Made by a program: the position numbers and the translations under genes. Below, in pieces: positions 1 to 11,000 of a DNA stretch of 64,000 nt. Source of the DNA: Rachycentron canadum (lineage: Eukaryota; Chordata; Actinopteri; Carangiformes; Rachycentridae); the NCBI GenBank assembly GCA_038496675.1, contig CM076652.1:12373164-12437163 (forward strand), written 5' to 3'. Each line of letters starts with the position of its first letter. Positions within the stretch are counted from its first letter, which is position 1. The notes beneath the pieces were generated by a model that searched no databases, was not told where the DNA came from, and saw only the letters and a list, made by a program, of their open reading frames with translations.

Positions 1-505
1 TAAAATCATTCCAGACATTAAGTTGGATAATATTTGGAGCAGTGTGTTGAGGTTACACCCAGCGTATTCCACAAACCTTTAAAAATAATCTGAAGTTTAG
101 CACTTTAGTTCAGTTAATGTTTAGGCCTTAGATGTGATCATGAGTGTATCAGGGAAGAGTGACTCAGAGCTCTAGAAATTTGACCCAATAAAAGTTTCTC
201 TGGATCATTGTTAACAAGGGAAAGTTTGTGGGAATATTGTGTTTCACAGATTCAGTTTCACCTCTTCATTGTCAGTGCAGTAATCTCCATCACTGACTTT
301 TTGTCCCATATATCACACTGTCGTGTGTATGAATGTAAACCTGCTTCAGTGAAGATTATCATTAGAATATACTTAAGATGACCTATTGATCAAAATCAAC
401 CCATGGATATTATTTCAGTATTAGTGACCATTGTCCTGTTGAGTAGACATCTGACAGCCTGCCTGCATAACTGTTCACTGAATTAATGATGAGCTGTGTC
501 CACAG
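1..505. other. Left edge, intronic sequence of fbxl13
   Basis: No coding exon is recognisable here. The first exon I can support begins at 506 after a CAG acceptor and starts in the middle of a codon, so this stretch is most likely intron of fbxl13, whose 5' exons lie off the left edge. The short open frames on both strands match no family I recognise. Confidence 0.5.
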
Positions 506-1211
506 GAAGTGGAAGAGGTTCACTGCAAAGAGCAAGAGCAATACCATAGAGCTGGCTCTGAAGATGGACATGACAAAGAAGCACTTTGAGAGGAAATGCC
601 AGCAGATTGCACTCACCAAGTGGTTGAACTGGGTAAAATTGCGCAAGAAGACACAGGCTGGTAGGTGACTACATAAGTATTTCTGAGTGACAAAGAATCC
701 CGAGGAGTGTTGTTTTAGTGTTGTGAACTGAACTGTTTTTACAAGCTCTGCCTTTCTCATGTATAAACACTGTGGCTAAGAAATGTGTCCAAACTGAAAG
801 TCTTTCCTTACAATAATTTCTTTCACCCTGGTCCATACACCCACTCCTGTGACTCATTTTGTCCCCTGTAGTTTCACCATTAAACTGTAAGACTCTTGTT
901 AAGGAAGGCTAACTTTGTCTTGAGATTCAGTTCAAGTTTATCATCATAATGTTGTTGCCATATTTTAGCCCACATATCATCCTTTTCAAGATGTTAAGAT
1001 GCAGAATTACAAATACTTGTGTTGTTTAAGAGATTTTAATTTCTTTTAAACTTAGCTGCCACGGAGATCATTGAAGGACTTGTAAATGCTGGTCGCCATA
1101 AGCGCATCATAGCTGCATGGCATAACGTTGCAAAAGACTCAAAGAGGACAAAGGAATACTTTAAGGTATACTTCTAAGTGAAATTTAGTTAAGAAAATGT
1201 GTGAAAAGATA

Positions 1212-1267
<56 letters not shown>

Positions 1268-4200
1268 TGTTTTTTTGTGTGTATGTGTTTGTATGCATCA
1301 ATGCAGAAGTTGGAAATAGGCGCTATAGGACTCAGCAACAAAGGCCATGAGATTGGAAAAGGATGTGACGGACTCTCAGTGCTCCCTAGCTGCCTCACAT
1401 TGAAGGTAGTAATTAATTTCTCAGGTCTTTAAACAGGCAGTGATTAGATCATATGTATGTATTAAATAAGTACTTAAGAACCTCAACGTAAATATACAGT
1501 GTGGCTATCACACATGTGGTTATCACAATAATGACACTGATTCTGATTCAACTGATATAAGACCAATCTCATTATTTAATAACCACACCTCATACCTCTG
1601 AGCTGACTATGTTAGCTGTTACTCACAGAGAGGACTGTGTTTATGGGACATTTAAAAAGATCTGTTACAATCTATGCTTTTATGCATATAAATAATAACA
1701 AGTTTGCATAATTGTTAAAGAATTTTTGTAACATTGCTATCTGGATTATAAATATGTTGTCAGTGAAAAAGTTATCTTGGCTCCTCTTAAACTAATCTGT
1801 TGTAACCTCTGTTTGCTTTGGTTTTGCATTCACTGGCAATGTGAGTGCAGTTTTGGCTTTGTTTACTCTGGTGTTTCTGCCAACACCTCTCTAAATAGTG
1901 CTCCAACATGACTATGTTTGGAGAGGGAAAGGGCTGCTTGTTCACTTGCATCACTAACTTGCAACTTGCAGTGCCAGAGATTGCAGTGAACCTTGACAAT
2001 ATTTAGCAACCAACAACAACAGTGAACCCTAACCACAGTCAGGGTTCACTGTTGTTGTTGGTTGTTGTTGTTGTTGTTGTTGTTTCATTGCCTTAATATG
2101 TGGATTTCTTTCTCATAACACAGAGGAAGCTGTGCTGAAACTTTTAGTCAGATAACGAAAGAGGCAATTCATGTGTTTATCCTCTTTCATCTCATACATA
2201 CAGATACCGTATGTTGTATCACTGTTTGTTCTTGAGATCTTTCAATATCTAGAATTACGAGACTGGCTGAATTGTGCTGAGGTGTCTTGCACATGGAAAG
2301 CTATCATCCAGACAAGCAAATTGTGGAGTCAGGTCTGTACATTCTGTCTGAGAGTGATTCTTGTATTTAATTAATGGAAATGATTTATGTTTAACAGGAA
2401 TATTTAATATATATAATATTAATCTTTAATATTTGTCCTTTAGATTAATTTCTCTGTAGAGAAAGACTGGATAACGGACAGCACAGTGAAGCAGATTCTG
2501 CAGAACTACCGCCCGTTCGTGATCCATCTTAACCTGCGGGACTGTACGTCACTTACGTGGCCCAGCTTGAAATGTATCAGTGAGTGTTATACACATATAC
2601 ACATCTTTCACTTAGGTGTGCAATGACCAGTACATATCATGCTGCGAGAGTAAGTAAATTACAAAACAGTCAATAGGTTGATAAATGCTATATTTTTGAA
2701 TACACGGCATTGGCAAAACATAAAAGCAACACTGAAAAATGTAGTAAATTTAGTTTCTCCATCTGATACAGACTGTTTTATAATATTGAAAGAAAATCAA
2801 AGAAGAGGAAACAAAGAGCCTTTAAAAGTCAGATTTCAGGACAATCTGATGATTTGGTGTTTTTGTGGCACTCTCAAGTGTCTTGGCTCCAGCTCCTCCT
2901 CCAACTCTTCCTGCACTTCCATTGGTGTGTTCCACAGCTCAGGATCCGTCTGGTCTTGAGCTGTTCTGCTGTTCTGTCTGTCCTTTGGACACTCTCTGTT
3001 GTAGGAATGCACATACTCTTCCACACTCTCCCCAGTATATTCAGGAGGGGAACGACAGAGCAGGCCAGAGTGCCTCACCCCTGGGTGAAGACGCAGCCAG
3101 TACACCATGTAGTGGATACTGAAAAAAATCAGTTCAGTCAGTTTTGGTCATGATTTGCAATTATGTTAAACACACATTTCAGCAGAATAACCCACCTGTA
3201 GTCACACACCCAGGGGTTTCCTCCCAGTTTTAACTGTGACAGGAAGTAAAGGTCTTCGAGAACACCATACTGGACAAAATGCAGGCTGTTGTCCGACAAG
3301 TCTAGCTCATGGAGGTGCAGGAGGCCTGACAGGGATGCTATTAAAGGGGACAAAAATTGATGCATGGCTTAGCATCTGTTTATTTCTTGCCTTTCTCAGT
3401 ATATTCAAATTCACTCTGACCTATTGCTGTTTATTAATAACCAAGAAAAGCAAAAACCCGTAGTGCAATCAAACTCTGATAGGAATGTACAGGCTGATAT
3501 TCAGTTTGTGCCTGAATCACTTGAGCACAGTGAGTGTGTCTGCAATTCAGCTTTACCCATTGTGAATAAAACTAATGCTATATGTGCAAAGATGGGAAAA
3601 TGCCCCGTGTCTCTAAAAAGGAAAAATGTCAACAGAAGTTGAATGATGTAAATGTGTAAATATGGAATGCATACTGAAGTATTCACTGATGATTAATAGC
3701 TATGCAGTAATAATAGTAGTTTTACCTGTGTCAATGCGCTCCATGCTGTTATTACTCAGGTTAAGGCTTCTGAGGCTCCTTGCACTTTGGAAATCTCTGG
3801 CTCTGAGATGACGGATTGAATTATGGGACAGATCAACATGAACAACATCCTCTGGAATGCCTGTTGGCACCCCAGTTAGACCTGAGCATCAGAAGGAGGG
3901 TTATGTAAGAGGCTACTCAAATATGTTTTCATTATTGTTATTTGATATAAGTCAACTTTGCTTTATTTTCGTGCTATTTATTTTTGAAGAACACTGCTCA
4001 AAAAAATCAGTTTTTTCTCATTGTTCTGGAAATTTAGTAACTGAAAAATTGTCAAAGCTAGAATTATGCCTCTGCCTCTATACACGGCCTGAATTTGATG
4101 ATAAGGTATCTCCCTGCTATAGGAGTCACATAGCAGTGACACATTTTTTAATTTAATTTATTGTTAAGCAAATTTAAAATGCTTTTATATGTTGTATATG

Positions 4201-7200
4201 TATATGTTCTCTAAGTAATAGACTTATATAGTAGCCAAACTTGTGGAAGTTGTTCTTAAGGTGAAAAACAAGTCTTTTGTTGTATAAACAACATGTGCTG
4301 AATTTTTCAAAACAGTGAATTAGAGTATGGTACAGTTAAATCAAACATAAAAGTATAAGCTGATTGCAGACTTGCCTCGTTTACTGCAGTCCATGCGTAT
4401 TTGGGGGAAAAGGTAAGTATGGCAAGATGTGGTGGCATCTGGTTTTACGTGAATTGGGCTGGGCTTTAAAGAGTCTGTAGTATCTGTTTGGTCCTCCTGT
4501 GGGTCGTCTGTTGGGTCTGACTCCTTACAGAGTAACTCAGGATCCACCTTCTTCAACTTCAAGCCTTTTAGCCTGATGGGTGCTGCACACCTAGCAGAGG
4601 AAATACAGTTAAGTCACTGGTAAATCAAATGGGATATTTGGTGTCTTTATCATTCTGAATCTCAGTAATGGCTTATAGTGAAATCATTCACCTGGCATGA
4701 TTCCCCAAATTACGGTTGCTTGGGACCTGAAGCGTGCGGATGAGACTATCCAATGGGCAGAGACAATTCCAGGGATTATCATATAAACGCAGGTAGCGAA
4801 GGTTTGGCAAGGTGATGAGGGCCTCTTCACTCAGCGTTCCCAGGTGGTTGTGCTGCAGCAGCAGGGTTGTGAGGCGTACTAGGCCCTGGAAGGCCCCTTT
4901 CTCCACTAAAGAGATCTGGTTCTGCTGCAGGTCTAGAGTGGCTAAACTCTCATATCCAAAGAAGGCCCCATCTGGAAGGACTTTGATCTGGTTGTGAGCT
5001 AGAAGGAGGTGCTTCGGTTCTTTGGACCAGGTTTGTGAGGTAGGAATGGAGTTTAGATGTCGGTCCTGACAGTCCACAAAGAAGTCTCCAGATTCTGTCA
5101 ACTCTGAACAGTCAGGAGAAACAAGCCTGGAGGGGCCTGATCTGTTATGACGCCCCGCAGCTCTGGTCCTGACAGTTTTCAAACACAAATTAAACTAATT
5201 TCTGGCTTGTCACAGTCTATATAAAGTCAGACTCGAGAGTAAATCCATACCTGTCCCGTGTGAGTTTGTGTCGTGCTCCTCTGAGGCCTCTGCCCTTCCC
5301 TGGCCTTTTCATCTCAATGGATGGGAGCAGGAGGAGGAGCAGGGAGGCTAAGACAAGATAGGAGCTCACATGCATTCTGAGCCCTGCAGGAAACTTTTTT
5401 TTTCAGTAACAAGAGCTGGAGCCAAAGCAAGAGTTTGGGATGAATGTCTTCTGAAAATAAACTTTTGAAAACAGAAGCAAAGGGTCAACAATTTTATTGA
5501 TGATGAAATCCAGCTGCAGCTTACCCTCCCTAAGAAGTGAGAGGTTTCATATTATGTAAGAGATAGCTATCCAGGAATGTATATACAGCTTTGAAACAAG
5601 GCAGACTACTGTATCCCTACATGTTGTTCCTTACATAAAGTTGTATATTATTTTATAATATTCTAACATACATATAATATTTAAAGTCAAATCTTTCCAA
5701 AAATGGAGAGCAGAGTTTGACCAGCCATTAATCTGTGCTCGGCTCTTTTTCTTTGCAATTTACATTTTAGGTGAATGCAGAAATCTCCAGGAGCTCAATG
5801 TATCAGAGTGTTTTAATGTCACAGTAAGTAATACATTAAGTCTACTGACAATGTATCAATGATAGCCAAATTGAAAAATTTCCTTTCCAGTCCTTATAAT
5901 CAATATTGTTAAGATTTGTTTTAGTTGTCATTTCACTTGTTGTATTTATTCATTTATCCCATTTCATTCAAGTATTATTTAGAAGTATTTTGTTAATGCA
6001 TTGTCATTTTAGATGTCACACAGTCCCATATACTACGGTAGCATGTCTTACTCGGAAAACATGAGGTAACATTTGAACGTTTGCTCTTTAACAGGACATG
6101 ATGGTTCAGAGAATTGTCGAGGGCTGTCCCTGCCTGCTCTACTTGAACCTTTCCTGCACGTTTGTGACAAACAAAACTCTAAAAGATCTGTCCAGGTAGA
6201 CCTCCATTTCATCAGATAGTAGGCCTTGTGACTAGATTAGATTTGTGTGGTCCAACTCACTTGTGTATCCAAGTGATTTTTTTCTGACCTGTCCCTTTCC
6301 CAGAAATATCCCAGAAACATTTCTGCAGGCTCTTGGTGCTGGTTGTATATTATGTTTGTAAGCAGTGTGGTTTAGTGGAATGATTTAGAAGAACATATGT
6401 GGCTGTATGATTACATCATGGATAGATTTACAGGTTTGACTTTTTAAAGCATAATGCAAAATAGTTTGGAGGTATTTCACAATATTTTAACATGCATTTT
6501 TCTTTTCCTTTTATTAAAAACAACATCAAAACAACACACTGTAACATACGCAAAAGTTAAACACAAATAATTAGTTTCTTATGTAAATTAATTGAATCAA
6601 TCTTGAACAGGAACTGTCTCAACCTTCAATACCTCAGTCTGGCGTACTGCTACAGATTCACAGATAAAGGTTTTCTATACCTGACCACAGGGAAGGGCTG
6701 CCACAATCTCATCCACCTCAACCTGTCCGGCTGCACTCAGGTTGGTACGCTCCTCCTTGCTTGCTATGTAATCTCAACTTCAACTGTAGACGGGATACAG
6801 CTCTTTCCTTTTTGAAAGTTCAGTGTTGAGTCCGGCTTGGATAAAACTGGTCACTGCTCTCTCTTTGCACGTGTCTCCTCTTGTTCCTGGCTGTTCACTG
6901 GCGACTGCACTCATTTAGTGCTCAAAGCAATAGAACAAAAATCTGAAGGAGAAGTAGACTAAAAGGCAGCTGTGGACAAGTAGAGGGTTGGGTTTACACA
7001 ATCAACTTTGGCCCACCCACTCAAGATGTGCACACTCCATAACATAACACACATGCACTGCAAAATAAAACATTCTTTCCTCTGGGAGTGTGGGTTAGTT
7101 TGGTTCCAGATGTATGGTTTCACTTATGGGGCCCTGAAAATGTGAGGAGTGAGGAAAACTTCCTCCAAAACTCTGTAGTGGACACATATTTTCCCCTCTC

Positions 7201-9377
7201 TCCTCCCAGATGACTGTAAATGGGTTCAAATACATTTCGGTTGGATGCCCTTTGCTCAAAGAGGTTGTGATCGATGACATGCCCACTTTGTCAGATAACT
7301 GTGTTTTGGTAAGTAAGATTAAGTTGTTCATTTGTAACATTGCACGTTTCAAAGTAACATCTCTGGACAGTTCCACAGAAAAAATGATCAGTAAATCAGA
7401 AAAGTATGTGCTTCATCAGCTCATGCATCACTGTTTGTCCACACACAAATCACCCTTCATAGCAGAAAATCTCCTCTAACAGGCACTACTTTCCAGATGT
7501 CTCTGTCTGTCTGCCATTTCTCTGTTGGATGCCCGTCATCTTTCCGACATTGCCTTCAAAGCCATTGCCGAAGTAGCAACACTACAGACTTTCAGGACAG
7601 AGGGTGAGATCATTCACATCCTTCAGCCCCCATTTCCATATGCAGTGCACATGAAAAAATTGAACACTGCAGTTATTCTGTTTCTTCTACACCACGTGTA
7701 CTCCAGGTAACAACCAACTCTCGGATACCAGCTGGAAGGCCCTGTGCAGCAGCTCACAGGGCCTCCGCAGACTCCACGCTGCAGAGTGTCCCAGAATGAC
7801 TGATACTAGTCTAAAATCTGTGGCCACCCTCAAGAACCTGCAATACCTGGACATCTCACTTTGCAACAAGTGTGTATGTTTGTAGTGTAGTGTGTTACAC
7901 TTCCAATTTTGATGATGTGCTTTGACATTACACTGATGACGTAATGTGTGTTTTAGGGTGAGTGATGTTGGGATCAAGTACTTGACTGAAGGGTCCTCTG
8001 TTACCAAATTGCAAGAGCTAAATATCAGTCACTGCAACCACATCACTGACATCTCTGTCATGAGGATTGCACAAAGGTATACAGTATTAATGCATTCACA
8101 CACACACACACACATTCAGACAAAGCAGCAGTCAATTAGTATCACAAAGCAATTCTTTTGTGTCTTTTTGTGCGTGTGTATGGGTGCACAATTGAGGTTG
8201 TGTAAACTGCACTATCTCAACTTGAGTTACTGTGAGCGACTGACTGACACAAGTCTGGATTGGCTGAGTGGCAGCTCTATCTCCTCTCTTGACATCAGTG
8301 GTTGCAACATCCAAGATCAGGTATTATTTGGTTGTTTGTTCTTACATTTACACATTCCTGAAAAAAAACGATGAGTGGCCTTTGTGGTGAACCGTCTTTG
8401 TGGTGTGTTTTTAGGGTCTGGCTGCTGTCATGGGAATTCGCCTGAAGAAATTAATTCTTGCTGAGTGTGTCCACATCACAGACATTGGCATAGAGGTACA
8501 AAGTTAGCTAGAATTTCAATGTGTGGAACTGGTGTGGAATCCTTGTGCAGTCTAAATTTACCTCCCTTTCAATTGTTAACAGGATATAAACTTGTGCAGT
8601 GTCCTGGTAAAGCAGTTTCAAAGAAAGGGTCACATTTTTTCACTTATTGCCCACATAAACAAAGTATTAATAACAGTCTTCTTGCTAAAGCTCCCATCTG
8701 TTATCTGCTTTGTTCCCTACGAGGACAGAAACTGTGCAAGAATGTGAGAGATCTGGAACATGTTGATGTGTCTCACTGTGTAGCTCTGTCTGATCCAGCC
8801 ATCAGAGCCATTTCATTTTACTGCACAGGTCTGGTCACACTGCGGATGTCAGGTTGTCCCAAGGTATACACACATGCACACACAAAAAGAAATATTCATT
8901 CTGAATCATTTATTTGTTCCCTGGTTGTTCCCAAGTCCATTGTGTTTCCACTTGTCATGTTTTCTGTTTTCTTCTGCCTTGCTTCAGATGACAGATATGG
9001 CAGTACAGTATCTGACAACTGCATCTCGGTACCTGCGAGAGCTTGATGTGAGTGGCTGTGTTCTTCTCACAGATCGTATGCTACGACACTTAGAAAGAAT
9101 TTGTCCTCCACTCCGCTCCATCACAATGGTCTGCTGCAGCAGCATTTCCACGTAAGATATTAACTTAGAAGAGTACTGCGAAGTTAAAGTCCTGCATGAG
9201 AATTTTTAATGAGCAGTGAGTGTGTGTTTTTTCAGGGCGGCTGCCTTAAAGCTGCAACCACATGTGAAACACTGGGAGCACAGCAATGACTACCCTCCAT
9301 ACTGGTTTGGATACAACATGGGCCAAATAGTTCATCCAATAACAAGACCCATCATGAGGATGACTGCTGGGATGTAG
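506..9377 (+). CDS. fbxl13: F-box and leucine-rich repeat protein 13 (FBXL13/DRC6), 5'-partial
   Basis: FBXL13 is a cilia and flagella protein, subunit 6 of the nexin-dynein regulatory complex. Coding exons, all GT-AG and phase-compatible: 506-660, 1056-1165, 1307-1405, 2204-2332, 2444-2579, 5771-5823, 6095-6195, 6611-6740, 7210-7308, 7483-7603, 7707-7869, 7957-8076, 8197-8320, 8415-8495, 8729-8863, 8988-9151 and 9236-9377 (TAG stop). Together they give 686 in-window residues. A basic helical stretch (KWLNWVKLRKK) precedes an F-box (LEIFQYLELRDWLNCAEVS, exon 2204-2332). About a dozen cysteine-containing LRRs follow, for example LQELNVSECFNVT, IHLNLSGCTQ and LRELDVSGCVLLTD. The C terminus (PPYWFGYNMG) matches the mammalian PPRWFGYD region. 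The 3.2-kb intron 2580-5770 houses lrrc17 on the other strand, as in human. The first exons are outside the window. Exon limits come from reading only; the family identity is very secure. Confidence 0.93.
1213..1264. repeat. (TA)n microsatellite
   Basis: About 25 uninterrupted TA units lie in an fbxl13 intron, ending some 40 bp before the exon that starts at 1307. Its closeness to the branch-point and acceptor region means length variation could affect splicing, but this is inference. Confidence 0.95.
2007..2064. repeat. Perfect 24-bp inverted repeat (hairpin) next to a (GTT)n tract
   Basis: The left arm 2007-2030 (begins CAACCAAC, ends TGAACCCT) is the exact reverse complement of the right arm 2041-2064. 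A 10-nt loop separates them. The right arm continues into a GTT microsatellite to about 2092. It sits in the fbxl13 intron 1406-2203. It has no coding potential and no obvious target-site duplication. It could be a snap-back duplication seeded by the microsatellite, or part of a small foldback element. Confidence 0.85.
2836..5375 (-). CDS. lrrc17: Leucine-rich repeat-containing protein 17, nested antisense in fbxl13
   Basis: LRRC17 is a secreted LRR protein; the mammalian protein is implicated in limiting osteoclast formation. Six coding exons on the minus strand: 5375-5251, 5168-4692, 4590-4376, 3881-3726, 3337-3196 and 3118-2836 (TGA stop). They give 465 residues, against about 441 in human. 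Residues 1-21 form a hydrophobic signal peptide (MHVSSYLVLASLLLLLLP). A first LRR block (LATLDLQQNQISLVEKGAF, then TTLLLQHNHL) ends in a cysteine cap (YDNPWNCLCPLDSL). An acidic, Pro-rich linker follows. A second LRR block (VHVDLSHNSIRHL, HELDLSDNSL) ends in a second cap (NPWVCDY). The C-terminal RECPKDR motif is conserved with mammals. The intron after 4376 appears to use a GC donor (CGAG|GCAAGT); with it the DCSKR-G-LTGVP junction aligns to the human protein without a gap. The nested arrangement is conserved with human. Confidence 0.93.
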
Positions 9378-11000
9378 TTGAGCAGCATTCTGTGATTACA
9401 AAAGCATGTACAGAGAAGATATAAACAGATCTCAGTAGTTAATGATTTTAGAAACACAATCATGCAATCAGCCATCACTATATCATATACTTCATATGAA
9501 AATGTATTAAGAGCATTTTCGACAAACTGATTTTTGCCAAATATCAAATTACTGGTTATATTCAGATTGAGTTTCTCTGCTTTGTGTGTTCCCATACCTG
9601 TACAGCTCAGACATAGCACTGCTTCAGCTGTCACCCAGACACACATTTCATCATCTTCTGTCAGTGGAACATCATGTGCAGTTGTGTGTTTAATACTGGT
9701 GATCACTTTTTGCTTCTACATAATTTTTTAATTGTTGCTTTTGATGCTTGATTTTCCCCAGGGGTCCTTTACTGTTTACTATTTATAGTAAGGATATGAT
9801 ATTGTTTTCTCCCCTATATTTAATATTTAATTTGAATGCAAAAATGTAATTTTTACATATTCCATACAGCCACCCATCAAAGGTCTGCAACCCATTCCTT
9901 TAGATGAATATACATCTTTAGATGATGCCAGGATAGACTCTGCATCAGATTTCAGACTGAGAACAAACTTCATTTAAAATGTTCTTAACGTATGTAGTTG
10001 CAAGATTACTGACAAAAGTTACCATCCTGTTTAGAAATAAGAATCACTTTATCCCTTGCAAAAAGTAAAATTATTTTAGATTACAGACATAAAATCTATA
10101 GTTAACCTGCAGTCATAATCCTAAAAATTTACCAGTCAGCATTAATTATTTATTGTGGCTGACAAGAATGACACACCACAGTGAATGTAAAAGTTGGCTG
10201 TCCATGTGTGGGATTAAAAACATGACTATCATTTGTACATATTCAAAAGCAAAGCTTATTTAACTTCCATTGACGAACAACCAACCACAAATCACTCAAA
10301 ATGTGGACTTAAATTCAACAGCTTGATTTCAGAGCTTGAGAAATCTGATCAGAATTGTTTTGTTTGTTTTTTTTAAATGTATTGTTCTACATTTGATTTT
10401 TATTTTCTACTATACCCTTACTTTTGTCAGGAAGTGACACTGCAGTGTGGAAGTACATTAGGCACTAACATAAAGTTCTTTTGGCATGTGCATGGGGGTT
10501 GTGGGAAATGTGTTTTAACATATAACGATTCAGTGATAAGATTAAAATGTCTTCATTATTAAATTAATAAATTATTTTGTAACTAAATTTGACAGTGCAA
10601 GAGTAAAAGAGGTGAAGTGCTTTAAGATATTTCATGCTATTGTCACAGTCAATGACATTTCTCATTCATATTTATATTATTAACATATAAATAAATAATC
10701 GCTTGCAAGCAGTTTCTAATAAACATTTGCCAGTTCAGCACAAAGAAGCAAGTTATAAAGTCTCACACACAGTGTATGTACAGTGATTTTTAACACTTAC
10801 AGGATATTTGTTAAATCCTACAGATGATACATCTTTTCCTCATTAAAAGTACAACATATCCTGAGCAGAGAGTTGAATACTTCATGGAGGTGAAGGTACA
10901 TTCAGTCTTGAAGAGCTGCAGTAAATATCTGGCTCTGTCTGTGGGTATAAAGCCAGTGCAGTGATGTAGCATCACGAACAAACACCCTGTCAGTCATGGC
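9378..11000. other. Convergent 3' regions of fbxl13 and fam185a
   Basis: AT-rich sequence lies between the fbxl13 stop at 9377 and the fam185a stop at 11001, so the two genes are tail-to-tail. It should hold both 3' UTRs. A plus-strand AATAAA is at 10566-10571 and others are nearby. I see no additional exon, RNA gene or recognisable mobile element. Confidence 0.6.
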
